Of a stretch of DNA of 64,000 bases, positions 49,963 to 59,970 are shown one piece after another. The DNA lies in NCBI GenBank assembly GCA_016234555.1, contig JACRBJ010000027.1:62001-126000 (forward strand), read 5' to 3'. Each line of letters starts with the position of its first letter. The stretch's first letter is position 1. Position numbers and translations under genes: made by a program. The notes beneath the pieces are model-generated. The model had not been told where the DNA came from. It saw nothing but the letters and a program-made list of their open reading frames with translations, and searched no databases. Origin of the DNA: Chloroflexota bacterium. Lineage in GTDB: Bacteria; Chloroflexota; Anaerolineae; Anaerolineales; Villigracilaceae.

Positions 49963-50934
49963 CTAACTCTCCGAGGATGTATCGTCTTTCAAAAAGCCCT
50001 TCTCACGCATCTTGTCGCGAAGTTCGTCGAGACTCTTTTCGCCAAAGTTGCGGATGGACATGACCGCGGTCTCGCCTTTTTCGAGAAGGTCGAGCACATC
50101 ACCGACATTGGTTATGCCCGTGCGCTTCAACGAGTTGAAGACACGCACCGAAAGGTCAAGGGCTTCCACCGGGGTTTCAGCCAATTCGCTGCTCAGACGG
50201 CTGCCCGAGGCTTCGCGCTCCACTGCCACTGCCAGCATTTCCTCGTTGATGCCTGCCACATAGCGCAGGTGATCGATCAAAATGCGGGCGGAGGAACTGA
50301 GAGCGCGTTCCGGCGAAACGGTGCCGTCTGTCCAGATTTCCAAAATTAATTTATCGTAATTCGTGCTCTGACCCACGCGGGCGGAAACCACTTCCCAATT
50401 CACGCGCTTGACCGGGCTGTAGATCGCATCCACAGGAAGCTCGCCGATGGGCATGTGCCCGGCGCGCTCGTTGGCGGGCGAATAGCCGCGTCCACGCTCG
50501 ACCATGAACTCGATGTCGAGTTTCGTCTTCGCGCCGTCCACAGTAAAAAGATATGTGTCGGGGTTGACGATCTCGATCTCGGGCGGGGTGATGATGTCTG
50601 CGGCGGTGACGGTTCCCTCGCCGCGTACTTCGAGCTGCATGCGGGCGCTGTCCACGCCATCCATCTTGATGCGGATCTGTTTGACCTGCAGCATGACCTG
50701 GATGACGTCTTCGCGCACACCGGGGATGTCGCTGAATTCGTGCAAAACATCCGCGATGCGAATCGAGGTAATTGCGTTACCCTCCAGGGAGGAAAGAAGG
50801 ACGCGGCGCAGGGCATTGCCCAACGTCACGCCGTAGCCTCCCTCCAGCGGGCTGATTGTGAATTTGCCATAATTTCGAGCCTCTGCTTCACGCTCGATTT
50901 TCGGCATAACCATGTTCGTGATGATACCAGTCAC
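49963..50934 (-). CDS. rpoA: RNA polymerase subunit alpha
   Basis: 323 residues, GTG start preceded by AGGTGAA. The N-terminal assembly domain contains the SPLEGGYGVTLGNALRRVLLSSLEG motif that dimerises and holds beta. The C-terminal domain (about 245-315: RTGITNVGDVLDLLEKGETAVMSIRNFGEKSLDELRDKM) contacts UP elements and activators. Length and layout are normal. It sits between rpsD and rplQ. Confidence 0.97.
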   Translation of the reverse strand: MTGIITNMVMPKIEREAEARNYGKFTISPLEGGYGVTLGNALRRVLLSSLEGNAITSIRIADVLHEFSDIPGVREDVIQVMLQVKQIRIKMDGVDSARMQLEVRGEGTVTAADIITPPEIEIVNPDTYLFTVDGAKTKLDIEFMVERGRGYSPANERAGHMPIGELPVDAIYSPVKRVNWEVVSARVGQSTNYDKLILEIWTDGTVSPERALSSSARILIDHLRYVAGINEEMLAVAVEREASGSRLSSELAETPVEALDLSVRVFNSLKRTGITNVGDVLDLLEKGETAVMSIRNFGEKSLDELRDKMREKGFLKDDTSSES

Positions 50935-51012
50935 GGTTCACCTATCCCTTTTCATAATTCGCGCAGCCGGGCGCCAGACTTGCGGCGCCTCAGGCATAAC
51001 GCGGCTGGAGGA

Positions 51013-51675
51013 TTAGCGTCTGGAGTAGTATTCGACGATCAATTGTTCGTCGAGACTTCCGTCAATTTCAGCGCGCTCTGGCATACGAGCGACAGAGCCG
51101 GACATGGATTTGAGGTCGCGGTTGAGCCAGCTCGGGGAGGTGCGCTTTTCGGTGTATGCGCCCAGGTCCTTGAAGTAGGTCAACTTGCTGGAACCTTCGC
51201 GCACGGTGATGGTATCACCTTCGCCGAGGAGCATGGAGGGCACATTGGTACGGCGACCATTTACAGTAAAGTGACCATGCGCAACGAGCAAACGTGCCTG
51301 TGAGCGGCTGGAGGCAAAGCCAAGCCTGAACACCACATTGTCGAGGCGGGATTCGAGAATTTGAAGCAGGTTCAAGCCCGTCAGACCGCGGCGGGTGATG
51401 GCGGTGTCGTAATAGCGGCGGAACTGACGTTCCAACACGCCATAGATGCGGCGAGCCTTCTGCTTGGCGCGCAACTGGCGGGCAAAGTCGGAGGCACGAC
51501 CAGTGCCCATACCCTTGCCACCGCCACTGCGTCCGGCGGTGCGTCCATGTTGGCCGGGGGCAAAATCGCGTTTTTCAAAGGAACACTTGGGGGTAAAGCA
51601 ACGCTCACCCTTAAGATACAACTTTTCGCCTTCGCGGCGGCACAGTTTACAAACTGAACTTAATAATTTAGCCAT
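51013..51675 (-). CDS. rpsD: 30S ribosomal protein S4, zinc-binding form
   Basis: 220 residues from the ATG at 51675 ([12 protein letters not shown]); the longer upstream frame lacks homology. The cysteines C9, C12, C26 and C31 form the zinc site of the C+ type. The S4 RNA-binding domain follows ([36 protein letters not shown]). It nucleates small-subunit assembly and can repress the alpha operon by translation control. Confidence 0.95.
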   Translation of the reverse strand: MAKLLSSVCKLCRREGEKLYLKGERCFTPKCSFEKRDFAPGQHGRTAGRSGGGKGMGTGRASDFARQLRAKQKARRIYGVLERQFRRYYDTAITRRGLTGLNLLQILESRLDNVVFRLGFASSRSQARLLVAHGHFTVNGRRTNVPSMLLGEGDTITVREGSSKLTYFKDLGAYTEKRTSPSWLNRDLKSMSGSVARMPERAEIDGSLDEQLIVEYYSRR

Positions 51676-51694
51676 ATAGAAACCACCTGACCTG

Positions 51695-52099
51695 TTACAC
51701 GCGTCGCTTCTTCGGAGGGCGGCAGCCGTTATGCGGCACCGGCGTAATATCCGCAATGGAGCGGACTTTCAATCCCATTGCCTGTACGGCGCGGATCGCA
51801 TTTTCACGACCGGGTCCGGGACCCTTCACAAAGAGTTCCACTTCCTGCAAGCCAAGCTGCTGGGCGGCTTTCAAAGCCTGCTCGGCGGCAAGGCGCGCGG
51901 CAAAAGGCGTGCTCTTGCGGGAGCCTTTGAAACCGGCGGAACCAGCCGAACCCCAGGCAACAGTATTGCCTTCGGTGTCGGTGACGGTCACGATCGTATT
52001 ATTGAAGGAAGCAAAAATATGCACCTGTCCGGAAGACAGGGTGCGCTTCCCTTTTTTCGCGCCCGATGGGCGACGGGTGGAACGAACACTCTGAGCCAT
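51695..52099 (-). CDS. rpsK: 30S ribosomal protein S11
   Basis: 134 residues. [32 protein letters not shown] and the end [23 protein letters not shown] are the S11 signature segments. It lies on the platform near the mRNA exit. The gene is 25 nt downstream of rpsM. Confidence 0.96.
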   Translation of the reverse strand: MAQSVRSTRRPSGAKKGKRTLSSGQVHIFASFNNTIVTVTDTEGNTVAWGSAGSAGFKGSRKSTPFAARLAAEQALKAAQQLGLQEVELFVKGPGPGRENAIRAVQAMGLKVRSIADITPVPHNGCRPPKKRRV

Positions 52100-52124
52100 T
52101 TTTTCTTATACCTTTCGGACAGGA

Positions 52125-52511
52125 TTACTTCTTGGCGCCCTTGCGACGACCACGACCGGCAACCGTCTTCTTGGTGCCTTTGCGGACGCGCGCATTGGTG
52201 CGGGAGCGCTGTCCGCGCACGGGCAGGTTGCGGCGGTGGCGCAAACCGCGATACGAACCGATTTCGATCAAACGCTTGATGCTCATCTGGACTTCGCGGC
52301 GCAGGTCGCCTTCCACCTTGAAATTTTTGGAAATAAATTCGCGAATCGCGGCTACATCCGCTTCGCTCAAATCCTTGATGCGCGTGTCGGGGTTGACTTT
52401 GGTCTGAGCCAAAATCTTCTGCGCACGCGTGGGACCGATACCATACAGGTAGGTCAACCCGACTTCAACCCGCTTATTGCGGGGCAAATCAACGCCTTCA
52501 ATTCTCGCCAT
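52125..52511 (-). CDS. rpsM: 30S ribosomal protein S13
   Basis: 128 residues. [26 protein letters not shown] and [25 protein letters not shown] are diagnostic; the C-terminal tail is very basic ([15 protein letters not shown]) and reaches the P-site tRNA. It follows rpmJ by 11 nt. Confidence 0.96.
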   Translation of the reverse strand: MARIEGVDLPRNKRVEVGLTYLYGIGPTRAQKILAQTKVNPDTRIKDLSEADVAAIREFISKNFKVEGDLRREVQMSIKRLIEIGSYRGLRHRRNLPVRGQRSRTNARVRKGTKKTVAGRGRRKGAKK

Positions 52512-52522
52512 GGTTCACCACA

Positions 52523-52636
52523 CTAACCCTGTCTCTGTTTATGTTTTGGATTTTCGCAAATGATGAAAACAATACCCTTGCGCCGTACAATACGGCACTT
52601 GGAGCAACGTTTGCGAATGGAGGGCGAAACTTTCAT
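52523..52636 (-). CDS. rpmJ: 50S ribosomal protein L36, zinc-binding form
   Basis: 37 residues: [20 protein letters not shown], then [13 protein letters not shown]. The zinc ligands C11, C14, C27 and H32 are present. It lies between map and rpsM. In most bacteria infA comes directly before it, but here there are only 107 nt without a gene. Confidence 0.95.
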   Translation of the reverse strand: MKVSPSIRKRCSKCRIVRRKGIVFIICENPKHKQRQG

Positions 52637-52743
52637 GATTCAATCTCCTTGCTTGCGGCTGTATTCATGACAGCCAAAGTTCTGATTATACTTGTCATTT
52701 TTCCATCTGTCTACTTTTACGATTGTTTTTGTCCGCATCTGGC

Positions 52744-53514
52744 TCACAAGACAGTCAGGATGAGGGGTTCACCTTCGGTGACGGCAATTGTGTGTTCAAA
52801 ATGCGCCGTCAGAGAACCATCCGCGGAGACAACCGTCCACTTATCCGGCAGGACGCGGGTTTCGTGCGTCCCGATCAGCACCATTGGTTCGAGGGCTATG
52901 GTCATGCCCGGGCGGAGCAACACGCCGGTTCCCGCCATGCCCACATTGGGCACCTGGGGACCTTCGTGCATCTGCCGTCCGACGCCGTGGCCTGTGTATT
53001 CACGCGTGACGTGAAAGCCGCGACTCTCGACAAAATCCTGTATCGCCGCCGAAACGTCACCTGTGCGTTTGCCTTTGCGCATCTTTTCGATGCCGGCATA
53101 CAATGCACCTTCGGTGACTTCGAGCAGTTTCGCCGCTTCGGGAGAAATCTCCCCCACCCCAGCCGTAAAGGCGGAGTCGCCGACGAAACCTTCATAGACT
53201 GTGCCGCAATCTATCGAAACAATGTCCCCTTCCTTCAGCTTGCGCTTGGGATGGGGAATGCCGTGCACCATCTCGTCGTTGATGCAGACGGTGATGGATG
53301 CGGGAAACGGCGGGCGGCCATATCCTTTGAAGGGCGAAAAACATCCGTGTGACTTCAACACTTCCTCAGCAGCCGCGTTGAGTTCGGTCGTTGCCACACC
53401 AGGTTGTAAACGTTCCTTGACTGCCGCCAGCACAGCCGCATTGATGCGCCCTGCTTCACGCATAACCTTGATCTGGGCAGGGGTCTTGACATTGATCTGG
53501 CGTTCCCAACTCAT
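52744..53514 (-). CDS. map: Type I methionine aminopeptidase
   Basis: 256 residues. The metal ligands are visible: Asp in SIDCGTVYEGFVGDSAF (two), His in GHGVGRQMHEGPQVPN, Glu in MTIALEPMV and Glu in TAHFEHTIAVTEGEP. It removes the initiator methionine. There is no N-terminal zinc-finger extension. It stands between adk and rpmJ in the secY-adk-map order. Confidence 0.96.
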   Translation of the reverse strand: MSWERQINVKTPAQIKVMREAGRINAAVLAAVKERLQPGVATTELNAAAEEVLKSHGCFSPFKGYGRPPFPASITVCINDEMVHGIPHPKRKLKEGDIVSIDCGTVYEGFVGDSAFTAGVGEISPEAAKLLEVTEGALYAGIEKMRKGKRTGDVSAAIQDFVESRGFHVTREYTGHGVGRQMHEGPQVPNVGMAGTGVLLRPGMTIALEPMVLIGTHETRVLPDKWTVVSADGSLTAHFEHTIAVTEGEPLILTVL

Positions 53515-53565
53515 TAATAAAACCTACTTTTTCAACAAAGCCTTGCGGCTCGGTATCACAAATAA

Positions 53566-54216
53566 TTACTTTCGCAGCGCGGCAAGCAGGTCGTTCGTCA
53601 CCTGCTCCACAGGCTGCACACCATTAATCTCGATCAGTTTGCCCAGTTTACGGTAGTAATCCACAAGGGGCATGGTCTGCTCGAAATAGACGTGGATGCG
53701 ATTCGTGACGGTTTCCACTTTATCGTCATCGCGCTGGTACAACTCGGAGCCGTCCACATCGCAAACACCCGCCTGCTTCGGAGGGTTGAACTTTTGATGG
53801 TAGACGTGTCCCTGTGCACGACATGACCAGCGTCCGCTTGTGCGTTCGATGAGGACCGCTTCATCGGCAGTAATGTAGGGAACAGAGTCCACACATCCGC
53901 CAAACTCGGCGAGCATCTTTTCAAGCGATTCAGCCTGCTTTGGAGTGCGGGGGAACCCATCGAGGATTGCTCCTCCTTTGCAATCAGGCTGGGAGATGCG
54001 GTCACGGACCATGGCGATGGTCACATCGTCTGGAACCAGTTCGCCCTTGTCCATGTAGGACTTGGCGAGCTTTCCGAGTTCCGTCTGGTTTTTAATGTTC
54101 CCACGAAACAAATCTCCGGAAGAGATGTGGGCAAGTTTGATCGCTTGAGCCAGTATTACGGCTTGAGTACCTTTGCCAACGCCGGGAGGCCCCAGCAGGA
54201 CGATGTAGGTCGCCAT
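53566..54216 (-). CDS. adk: Adenylate kinase
   Basis: 216 residues from the ATG at 54216 (MATYIVLLGPPGVGKGTQAV), with a GAGGAGA ribosome site. P-loop GPPGVGKGT, NMP-binding SSGDLFRGNI and LDGFPRTPKQAE are present. It has a long LID (RWSCRAQGHVYHQKFNPP...CDVDG) with only two cysteines, so the LID probably does not bind zinc. It balances AMP, ADP and ATP. It is 19 nt downstream of secY. Confidence 0.96.
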   Translation of the reverse strand: MATYIVLLGPPGVGKGTQAVILAQAIKLAHISSGDLFRGNIKNQTELGKLAKSYMDKGELVPDDVTIAMVRDRISQPDCKGGAILDGFPRTPKQAESLEKMLAEFGGCVDSVPYITADEAVLIERTSGRWSCRAQGHVYHQKFNPPKQAGVCDVDGSELYQRDDDKVETVTNRIHVYFEQTMPLVDYYRKLGKLIEINGVQPVEQVTNDLLAALRK

Positions 54217-54235
54217 ATATCTCCTCAATCAATTT

Positions 54236-55621
54236 TTAGCGGACGAGAAGCGAATCCTGGTAGCCATGCAATTTCAGTTCTGCATCGATGTTCATGAAGG
54301 TGTCGCGCACCACACCGACCACGATGAGCAAGCCTGAGGACGAGACGAGGAAGATGCCCGTCTGCGAGGCGGCGCTCACGCCGAATGCTCTTAAAATCAA
54401 GCCGAGCAGGAAGGGCATGATCGCCACAACACCGAGGAAAATGGCGCCCGGCAGGGTGATGCGCCGCTGAACAGTGCTCAGATATTTTTGCGTGGCGGCG
54501 CCGGTATGCACGCCGGGAACGGTGGCGCCGACCTTCTTCAGGTTTTCACCGTAATTCTGCTGGTCGAATAACACAGAGGTGTAGAAAAAGGTAAAGACGA
54601 CAACCATGAAGAAATAGAGTATCCAATAGCCTGAGTTGCTGGTGCTGGTGGCGCCGAAAAAGTCCTGCATTCCCTTGAAGAAATTGGAAACACCCGCATT
54701 TTCACTGCCAACGAAGTAGCTCGCGATGATGGCGGGGAATTGCAAAATGGCGCTGGCGAAGATCAACGGGATCATGCCGGAGAGGTTGACCATCAGCGGC
54801 AGGGTTCCCTTGACCGGCATGGACATGCGGTTGCCCATGCGACGTCCGGGGTACATCACCGGCACGTTGCGGCGTCCCTGCTGGACATAGACGATGGCAT
54901 AGACCGTCGCCACAATGATGAAGAGGGTGAAACCAAGCATGAACCAGCGCGTCGCCTCATCAGACATGAGAGACACAAAATTGGAGGGCATTTGCGATAC
55001 GATGCCTGCGAAGATGACGAGGGAAAGTCCCTGCCCGCGGATGCCATACTCGGAGATCAACTCGCCCAGCCAGATGGCAAACATGGTGCCAGCCGTCATC
55101 GCAACCAGAGCCGTCACCGACGGCAGGAGCAGGTCACCGGAAAATCCAAATGGGAGGATCGCCTCTCCGATATTGGGCGTATTAATCGACTGGTAGTTGA
55201 AGATATTGATTTGTCCAATCGCGGAAAGCGCAGCCATCGGCACGGCAAGGTAATACGTCCACCGCTCCTGCCAGCGACGACCCTCGCGCGGATCTTCCTG
55301 CATCTTGCGCTGCAAGGCGGGGATAATCGGGACCAGCAATTGAATGATGATCTGGGCGGTAATGTACGGATAGACGCCCATCGAGAGCAGCGAGAAGTTT
55401 GAAATCGTGCCGCCGGAAAGCAAATTCAGAAAGTCGAGGAAGCCTCCCCCGCCGCCCGCCATGGAATTTCGGAACGCTCCCAGAATTTCAAAGTTGACGC
55501 CCGGGGCGGGCACATTTGCCGCGAGGCGGTAGATTGTGAGGATGACGAAAGTGACGATCAGCTTGCGTCGAATATCCTCCGACTTCCAAAGGTAACGCCA
55601 GCCTGAAAAGGTGGTCTTCAT
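54236..55621 (-). CDS. secY: Protein translocase subunit SecY
   Basis: 461 residues with ten membrane helices. The N-terminus is WRYLWKSEDIRRKLIVTFVILTIYRLAANVPAPGVNFE; the plug helix region (NLLSGGTISNFSLLSMGVYPYITAQII) and the cytosolic loops for ribosome and SecA binding (QKYLSTVQRRITLPGA) are in place. It forms the Sec channel with SecE and SecG. It lies between rplO and adk. Confidence 0.97.
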   Translation of the reverse strand: MKTTFSGWRYLWKSEDIRRKLIVTFVILTIYRLAANVPAPGVNFEILGAFRNSMAGGGGGFLDFLNLLSGGTISNFSLLSMGVYPYITAQIIIQLLVPIIPALQRKMQEDPREGRRWQERWTYYLAVPMAALSAIGQINIFNYQSINTPNIGEAILPFGFSGDLLLPSVTALVAMTAGTMFAIWLGELISEYGIRGQGLSLVIFAGIVSQMPSNFVSLMSDEATRWFMLGFTLFIIVATVYAIVYVQQGRRNVPVMYPGRRMGNRMSMPVKGTLPLMVNLSGMIPLIFASAILQFPAIIASYFVGSENAGVSNFFKGMQDFFGATSTSNSGYWILYFFMVVVFTFFYTSVLFDQQNYGENLKKVGATVPGVHTGAATQKYLSTVQRRITLPGAIFLGVVAIMPFLLGLILRAFGVSAASQTGIFLVSSSGLLIVVGVVRDTFMNIDAELKLHGYQDSLLVR

Positions 55622-55635
55622 GCAAATATCCTCTG

Positions 55636-56091
55636 TTAGGCGATCAACTCAACCGAGCCGCCAGCCTTTTCGATCTTGGCTTTGGCGCCCGCGCTGACGC
55701 GATGCGCGCGCACTTTGAGGGCGACGGTCATCTCGCCGCGTCCGAGCACCACAACAGGGTTGCGGGAGTCGCGCAGGAGATGGGCTTGTTCGAGGGATTC
55801 CGGGGTCACTTCCGCATCGGCCTTGAAAGCCTGGGAAAGCTGGTCGAGGTTCACCTCGTTAAATGTAACCTGGTTCGGCGGGGTGAATCCTTCACCGCGA
55901 ATGAACGGCAGGCGGCGGAAGAAGGGCAGGTTGCCGCCCTGGCGATAGGCGTGACCGCCTTCACCGGAGCGCGCGCCCGCGCCCTTGGTACCGCGACCGG
56001 CAGTCTTGCCCTGACCTGCCGAAATGCCGCGTCCCACGCGCTTGCGGTTCTTTTTCGAACCGGCATTGGGTACGAGTTCGTGAAGTTTCAT
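55636..56091 (-). CDS. rplO: 50S ribosomal protein L15
   Basis: 151 residues. MKLHELVPNAGSKKNRKRVGRGISAGQGKTAGRGTKG is the glycine-rich L15 start; GGNLPFFRRLPFIRGEGF follows. It is a late assembly protein of the large subunit. It lies 8 nt after rpmD and 14 nt before secY. Confidence 0.96.
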   Translation of the reverse strand: MKLHELVPNAGSKKNRKRVGRGISAGQGKTAGRGTKGAGARSGEGGHAYRQGGNLPFFRRLPFIRGEGFTPPNQVTFNEVNLDQLSQAFKADAEVTPESLEQAHLLRDSRNPVVVLGRGEMTVALKVRAHRVSAGAKAKIEKAGGSVELIA

Positions 56092-56099
56092 AATTCAAC

Positions 56100-56297
56100 C
56101 TACTCTTCGATCTTGAGCAGATGGATGACCTTGTTCAACATTCCGCGCAGGGCGGGGGTATCCTTGTGCTCGACAGTCTGATGTAAACGGCGCAAACCAA
56201 GCGCCTTGACGGTGGCTTTTTGATCCTTCGGGAAGCCAATATCGCTTTTGACCCAGGTAACACGCAGGGTCTTCCCGGTGGTTTCCTTCTTAGGCAT
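56100..56297 (-). CDS. rpmD: 50S ribosomal protein L30
   Basis: 65 residues. [51 protein letters not shown] is the complete L30 domain. It overlaps the end of rpsE by 8 nt, suggesting coupled translation. Confidence 0.94.
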   Translation of the reverse strand: MPKKETTGKTLRVTWVKSDIGFPKDQKATVKALGLRRLHQTVEHKDTPALRGMLNKVIHLLKIEE

Positions 56298-56844
56298 GTT
56301 GTTTCCTCCGTTCCCAGAACGGCATCAGTTCTTCCGCGCGTTTGCCGCGGCGAGCCGCTTCAACCGCCGGGGAGCGCAGTCCATCCAGCGCGCCGAAGGT
56401 TGCCATGACCACGTTCAGCACATTGGCGCTGCCCATGGATTTGGTGAGAATGTCGCGGACGCCAGCCACTTCCAACACGGCGCGCACGCCGCCTGCGGCG
56501 ATTACGCCCGTTCCAGCGGATGCGGGTTTGAGGAAGACCCTGGCTCCAGCCACCTTGCCCAGTGATTCGTGCGGGATAGTGGTGCCGAAGAGGCTCACTT
56601 CGCGCAAATCCTTGCGGGCGCGCTCGGAAGCCTTGCGCATGGCGTCGGGGACGGCGTTTGCCTTGCCCACGCCCATGCCGACGGTCCCCTTTTTGTCGCC
56701 GACGACGACGGTCACGCGGAACTGGAAGCGGCGTCCACCCTTGACAACCTTCGCCACGCGGGCGATCTCGATCACGCGTTCTTCGAATGCGTCCTGCGTC
56801 TCAAAGGGTTGTTGCTGTTGTTCAGTAAATTTCTTTTCTGCCAT
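56290..56844 (-). CDS. rpsE: 30S ribosomal protein S5
   Basis: 184 residues. The N-terminal double-stranded RNA-binding part ([45 protein letters not shown]) and the C-terminal part ([42 protein letters not shown]) are complete. S5 takes part in decoding accuracy. A short acidic-Gln extension precedes the core. Confidence 0.96.
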   Translation of the reverse strand: MAEKKFTEQQQQPFETQDAFEERVIEIARVAKVVKGGRRFQFRVTVVVGDKKGTVGMGVGKANAVPDAMRKASERARKDLREVSLFGTTIPHESLGKVAGARVFLKPASAGTGVIAAGGVRAVLEVAGVRDILTKSMGSANVLNVVMATFGALDGLRSPAVEAARRGKRAEELMPFWERRKQHA

Positions 56845-56861
56845 ATCTTTCTCCAGTGCAA

Positions 56862-57227
56862 CTAGAACTGCAAGCCGCCTTCGCGCGCGCCATCAGCGAG
56901 AGCCTTGACACGACCCGTGTAGCGGAAACCGCCGCGGTCAAAAACGACAGCCGTGATGCCTTTAGCCTTGGCGCGTTCAGCAACCGCTTTTCCAATGGCT
57001 TTGGCCTGTTCGGTCTTTTTCATCCCCTTCACCTGTTCGCGCAGTTCGCGGTCCACCGTGGAGGCAGAGATGAGGGTGTTGCCGTCATAATCATCGATCA
57101 CCTGGGCATAGATCCCGGAGACGCTCTTGAACACGCTCAGGCGCGGGCGGCTGGGAGTTCCAGCCAGATTCTTGCGCACACGCACGTGGCGGCGTTCACG
57201 AGCAATTGAACGACTCTTGTTAGCCAT
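56862..57227 (-). CDS. rplR: 50S ribosomal protein L18
   Basis: 121 residues. [37 protein letters not shown] and the end [26 protein letters not shown] are diagnostic. It binds 5S rRNA. It starts 3 nt after rplF. Confidence 0.96.
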   Translation of the reverse strand: MANKSRSIARERRHVRVRKNLAGTPSRPRLSVFKSVSGIYAQVIDDYDGNTLISASTVDRELREQVKGMKKTEQAKAIGKAVAERAKAKGITAVVFDRGGFRYTGRVKALADGAREGGLQF

Positions 57228-57230
57228 GGC

Positions 57231-57779
57231 TTACTTGGCTCCTTTTCCGGCTTTACCAGCCTTGCGGCGGACACGCTCACCGAGGTAGCGCAGACCCTTG
57301 CCGTGATACGGTTCGGGCGGACGCACCTTGCGAATGTTCGCAGCGACCTGTCCAACCAGTTCCTTGTCAAAGCCCAACACCTTGATCAGGCGGGTCTTTG
57401 CATCTGTTTCGAATGACACGCCGGTCGGGGGTTCCATCTTGACCGGGTGTGAGTAACCAACAAACAGGGAGAGGTTCTTTCCTTCCATTTCAGCGCGGTA
57501 TCCCACGCCTTCCACCTGGAGGACAACCTCAAAACCCTTGCTGACGCCGTGAATCATGTTTGCGATCAGGGCGCGGGTGGTTCCATGCAGCGCGCGTTCG
57601 GCGGGATTTTCCGAATTGCGGGTAAAGCTTAGCTGATTGTCTTCCTTTTTGATGCCAATCAGCGGAGAGAATGATCTCTTCATTTCGCCCTTCGGTCCCT
57701 TAACGCGGACTTCCAAACCGTCCACGTCCACCTGCACACCGCCGGGAATTTCAATGGGTAAACGACCAATACGGGACAC
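57231..57779 (-). CDS. rplF: 50S ribosomal protein L6
   Basis: 182 residues from a GTG at 57779 (VSRIGRLPIEIPGGV), chosen because GGAGG precedes it by 8 nt and the match to L6 begins there; an upstream ATG would add 14 unmatched residues. The C-terminal signature KVRPPEPYHGKGLRYLGERVRRKAGKAGK is present. L6 sits near the factor-binding site. Confidence 0.95.
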   Translation of the reverse strand: MSRIGRLPIEIPGGVQVDVDGLEVRVKGPKGEMKRSFSPLIGIKKEDNQLSFTRNSENPAERALHGTTRALIANMIHGVSKGFEVVLQVEGVGYRAEMEGKNLSLFVGYSHPVKMEPPTGVSFETDAKTRLIKVLGFDKELVGQVAANIRKVRPPEPYHGKGLRYLGERVRRKAGKAGKGAK

Positions 57780-57789
57780 GATAAACCTC

Positions 57790-58203
57790 CTACCACACCT
57801 TGGCGATGATTTCACCGCCAACGCCCAACTGTCGGGCGCGTGCGCCGGTCATGACACCCTTGGGAGTGGAGAGAATGGCAACGCCAATTCCCGAAAGCAC
57901 CCAGGGGATGTCGGTCTTTTTGGTGTAGATGCGGCGTCCGGGTTTGCTTACGCGTTCCAGACCGGAAATCACCGGGCGGCGCTGACGGCGTTCGCCCACG
58001 TACTTGATCTTCACACGCAGGACCTTCTGTCCCTCGTGTTCACCGTCCACCATTTCATAACCTTCGAGAAAGCCTTCATCCTTGAGGATTTTGGCGATCT
58101 CGACTTTAATCTTCGAGTTGGGCATTGCAACCTGGGCATGTCCAGCCAGCACAGCGTTGCGGATGCGGGTCAACATATCAGCAATCGGATCAGTAAATGA
58201 CAT
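57790..58203 (-). CDS. rpsH: 30S ribosomal protein S8
   Basis: 137 residues. MSFTDPIADMLTRIRNAVLAGHAQVAMPNSKIKVEIAKILKDEGF and the end ISTPKGVMTGARARQLGVGGEIIAKVW are typical. S8 binds 16S rRNA centrally and in many bacteria represses this operon by binding a mimic in the mRNA. Confidence 0.96.
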   Translation of the reverse strand: MSFTDPIADMLTRIRNAVLAGHAQVAMPNSKIKVEIAKILKDEGFLEGYEMVDGEHEGQKVLRVKIKYVGERRQRRPVISGLERVSKPGRRIYTKKTDIPWVLSGIGVAILSTPKGVMTGARARQLGVGGEIIAKVW

Positions 58204-58222
58204 GATCTTCCTCCACCTGGGG

Positions 58223-58405
58223 CTACCAGGACGCCTTCACGACGCCGGGGATTTTGCCCGTCAACGCCAATTCACGGAAGCAAATGCGGCACAAGCCAAA
58301 GCGTCGAATATAACCACGCGGGCGTCCACAGCGCTGGCAGCGGTTGCGTACCTGCACGGCATGTTTGCGGCGCAATTCACGATATTGCATACATTTCTTT
58401 GCCAT
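58223..58405 (-). CDS. rpsN: 30S ribosomal protein S14, type Z (zinc)
   Basis: 60 residues. Zinc ligands C23, C26, C39 and C42 ([20 protein letters not shown]), and the end [13 protein letters not shown]. The short zinc form is typical of Gram-positive-like and Chloroflexi genomes. It lies 3 nt after rplE. Confidence 0.95.
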   Translation of the reverse strand: MAKKCMQYRELRRKHAVQVRNRCQRCGRPRGYIRRFGLCRICFRELALTGKIPGVVKASW

Positions 58406-58408
58406 AGG

Positions 58409-58960
58409 TTAAGCATCCTTCCTGCTACTGAACGGCATTCCGAGCATCTTCAACAGCGCGCGCGCATGGTCGTCCGTTTTGGCGGAGGTCACAATGGTCA
58501 CCTCCATGCCGCGCAGCTTGTCAATTTTGTCGTATTCGATCTCGGGGAAGACCAGCTGGTCCTTGAGTCCGAGGGTGTAATTTCCACGCCCGTCGAAGGC
58601 GTTGGCGGAAACGCCGCGAAAGTCGCGCACACGCGGCAGGGCAATGTTCACAAGGCGGTCGTAGAAAGCCCACATGCGCGGACCGCGCAGGGTGACCTTC
58701 GCGCCGATGATGCGCCCTTCGCGCAGTTTGAAGTTCGCAATGCTCTTGCGAGCCTTCGTCTGCACGGGTTTCTGACCGGTAATCTGCATCAGGTCCGCCA
58801 CAGCGGCATCGAGCGCCTTGGGATTGTCCATCGCCTCACCGAGACCGATGTTCAAAACGATCTTTTCGATGGCTGGCACCTGCATGACGTTCTTCAAGCC
58901 CAGCGACTTGAACAGGGCCGGAGCCACTTCATTCTTATAGAGTTCCTGCATTCTATTCAT
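58409..58960 (-). CDS. rplE: 50S ribosomal protein L5
   Basis: 183 residues. [62 protein letters not shown] and the final [17 protein letters not shown] define L5, which binds 5S rRNA and the P-site tRNA. The first codons MNR may be an extension; an internal ATG at codon 3 is also possible. Confidence 0.95.
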   Translation of the reverse strand: MNRMQELYKNEVAPALFKSLGLKNVMQVPAIEKIVLNIGLGEAMDNPKALDAAVADLMQITGQKPVQTKARKSIANFKLREGRIIGAKVTLRGPRMWAFYDRLVNIALPRVRDFRGVSANAFDGRGNYTLGLKDQLVFPEIEYDKIDKLRGMEVTIVTSAKTDDHARALLKMLGMPFSSRKDA

Positions 58961-58979
58961 AATTCATCTGCTCCACAGC

Positions 58980-59312
58980 CTAGTCAATCGCGGCTTCACA
59001 GTTCTTGCAAACGCGGTGGGCGCCTTCGGTGTCGCGTTGAACGCCGACACGGGTGGGCTGACCGCATTTCGGGCAGACGAGCATCACGTTCGAGATGTCG
59101 ACCGGTCCTTCGAACTGGATTCGACCTGGGTTCATATTGCGTCCTGCCTGGGTCTGCACCTGTTTCTGGTGTTTGGTGCGGATGTTGACACCCGTCACCA
59201 CCACACGGCGGTCGTCGAGAAATACGTTGATGACCTCGCCGCGCTTGCCTTTGTCTTCGAGACGGCCGCTGATCACTTCCACTGTATCGCCTTTTCGAAT
59301 CTTTACTTTCAT
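58980..59312 (-). CDS. rplX: 50S ribosomal protein L24 with C-terminal zinc ribbon
   Basis: 110 residues. The KOW motif start (KVKIRKGDTVEVISGRLEDKGKRGEVINVFLDDRRVVV) is followed by a tail with CPKC and CKNC pairs (about 84-107), a zinc-ribbon version found in some phyla. L24 starts large-subunit assembly. Confidence 0.94.
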   Translation of the reverse strand: MKVKIRKGDTVEVISGRLEDKGKRGEVINVFLDDRRVVVTGVNIRTKHQKQVQTQAGRNMNPGRIQFEGPVDISNVMLVCPKCGQPTRVGVQRDTEGAHRVCKNCEAAID

Positions 59313-59321
59313 TCTTTGCTC

Positions 59322-59693
59322 CTACAGCACTTCCGGGGCAAGCGAGACGATCTTCATGTAGCCCATGTCGCGCAGTTCGCGCGCCACAGGTCCGAAAATG
59401 CGCGTGCCTTTCGGGTTTTCGCCGTCGGCATCCAGAATGACCGCGGCGTTATCATCAAAGCGGATGTACGAACCGTCTTCGCGGCGCCATTCCTTGGTGC
59501 AGCGGACGATGACGGCTTTTACGACTTCACTCTTCTTCACCGAGCCTTGCGGCGCGGCGGCTTTCACAGTGGCGACCACCACGTCGCCGATGGAACCGTA
59601 GCGGCGGGTGGAACCGCCCAGCACGTGAATGACGAGCAATTCACGCGCGCCGGTGTTGTCGGCGACCTTCAATCGAGATTCCTGTTGGATCAT
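59322..59693 (-). CDS. rplN: 50S ribosomal protein L14
   Basis: 123 residues from the ATG at 59693 ([22 protein letters not shown]); the longer frame upstream is a shadow of rps[34 protein letters not shown] and [28 protein letters not shown] are diagnostic. It forms part of an inter-subunit bridge. Confidence 0.96.
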   Translation of the reverse strand: MIQQESRLKVADNTGARELLVIHVLGGSTRRYGSIGDVVVATVKAAAPQGSVKKSEVVKAVIVRCTKEWRREDGSYIRFDDNAAVILDADGENPKGTRIFGPVARELRDMGYMKIVSLAPEVL

Positions 59694-59697
59694 GGCT

Positions 59698-59970
59698 TTA
59701 CTCTCCCACGCCCTGATCGGCGGTGCGGGTCTCGCGCTTGACGACGGTTTCGACGGCCCAGCGCTTGTCGCGGGACAGGGGGCGGGTCTCGACGATCTGA
59801 ACCTCGTCGCCAATCTGACAGCCAATCTCATCGTGCGCCTTGACGCGCGCGCTGGAATAGACCACCTTCTTATACAGCGGGTGGCGGTATTTGCGGGTGA
59901 TTTCCACCACAACGGTCTTGGTCATTTTGTTGCTGGTGACCACACCAGTCATACGACGACGATTGTTCAT
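59698..59970 (-). CDS. rpsQ: 30S ribosomal protein S17
   Basis: 90 residues. [45 protein letters not shown] and [23 protein letters not shown] are the S17 core. It overlaps rpmC by 4 nt (ATGA) and lies 4 nt before rplN. Confidence 0.96.
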   Translation of the reverse strand: MNNRRRMTGVVTSNKMTKTVVVEITRKYRHPLYKKVVYSSARVKAHDEIGCQIGDEVQIVETRPLSRDKRWAVETVVKRETRTADQGVGE

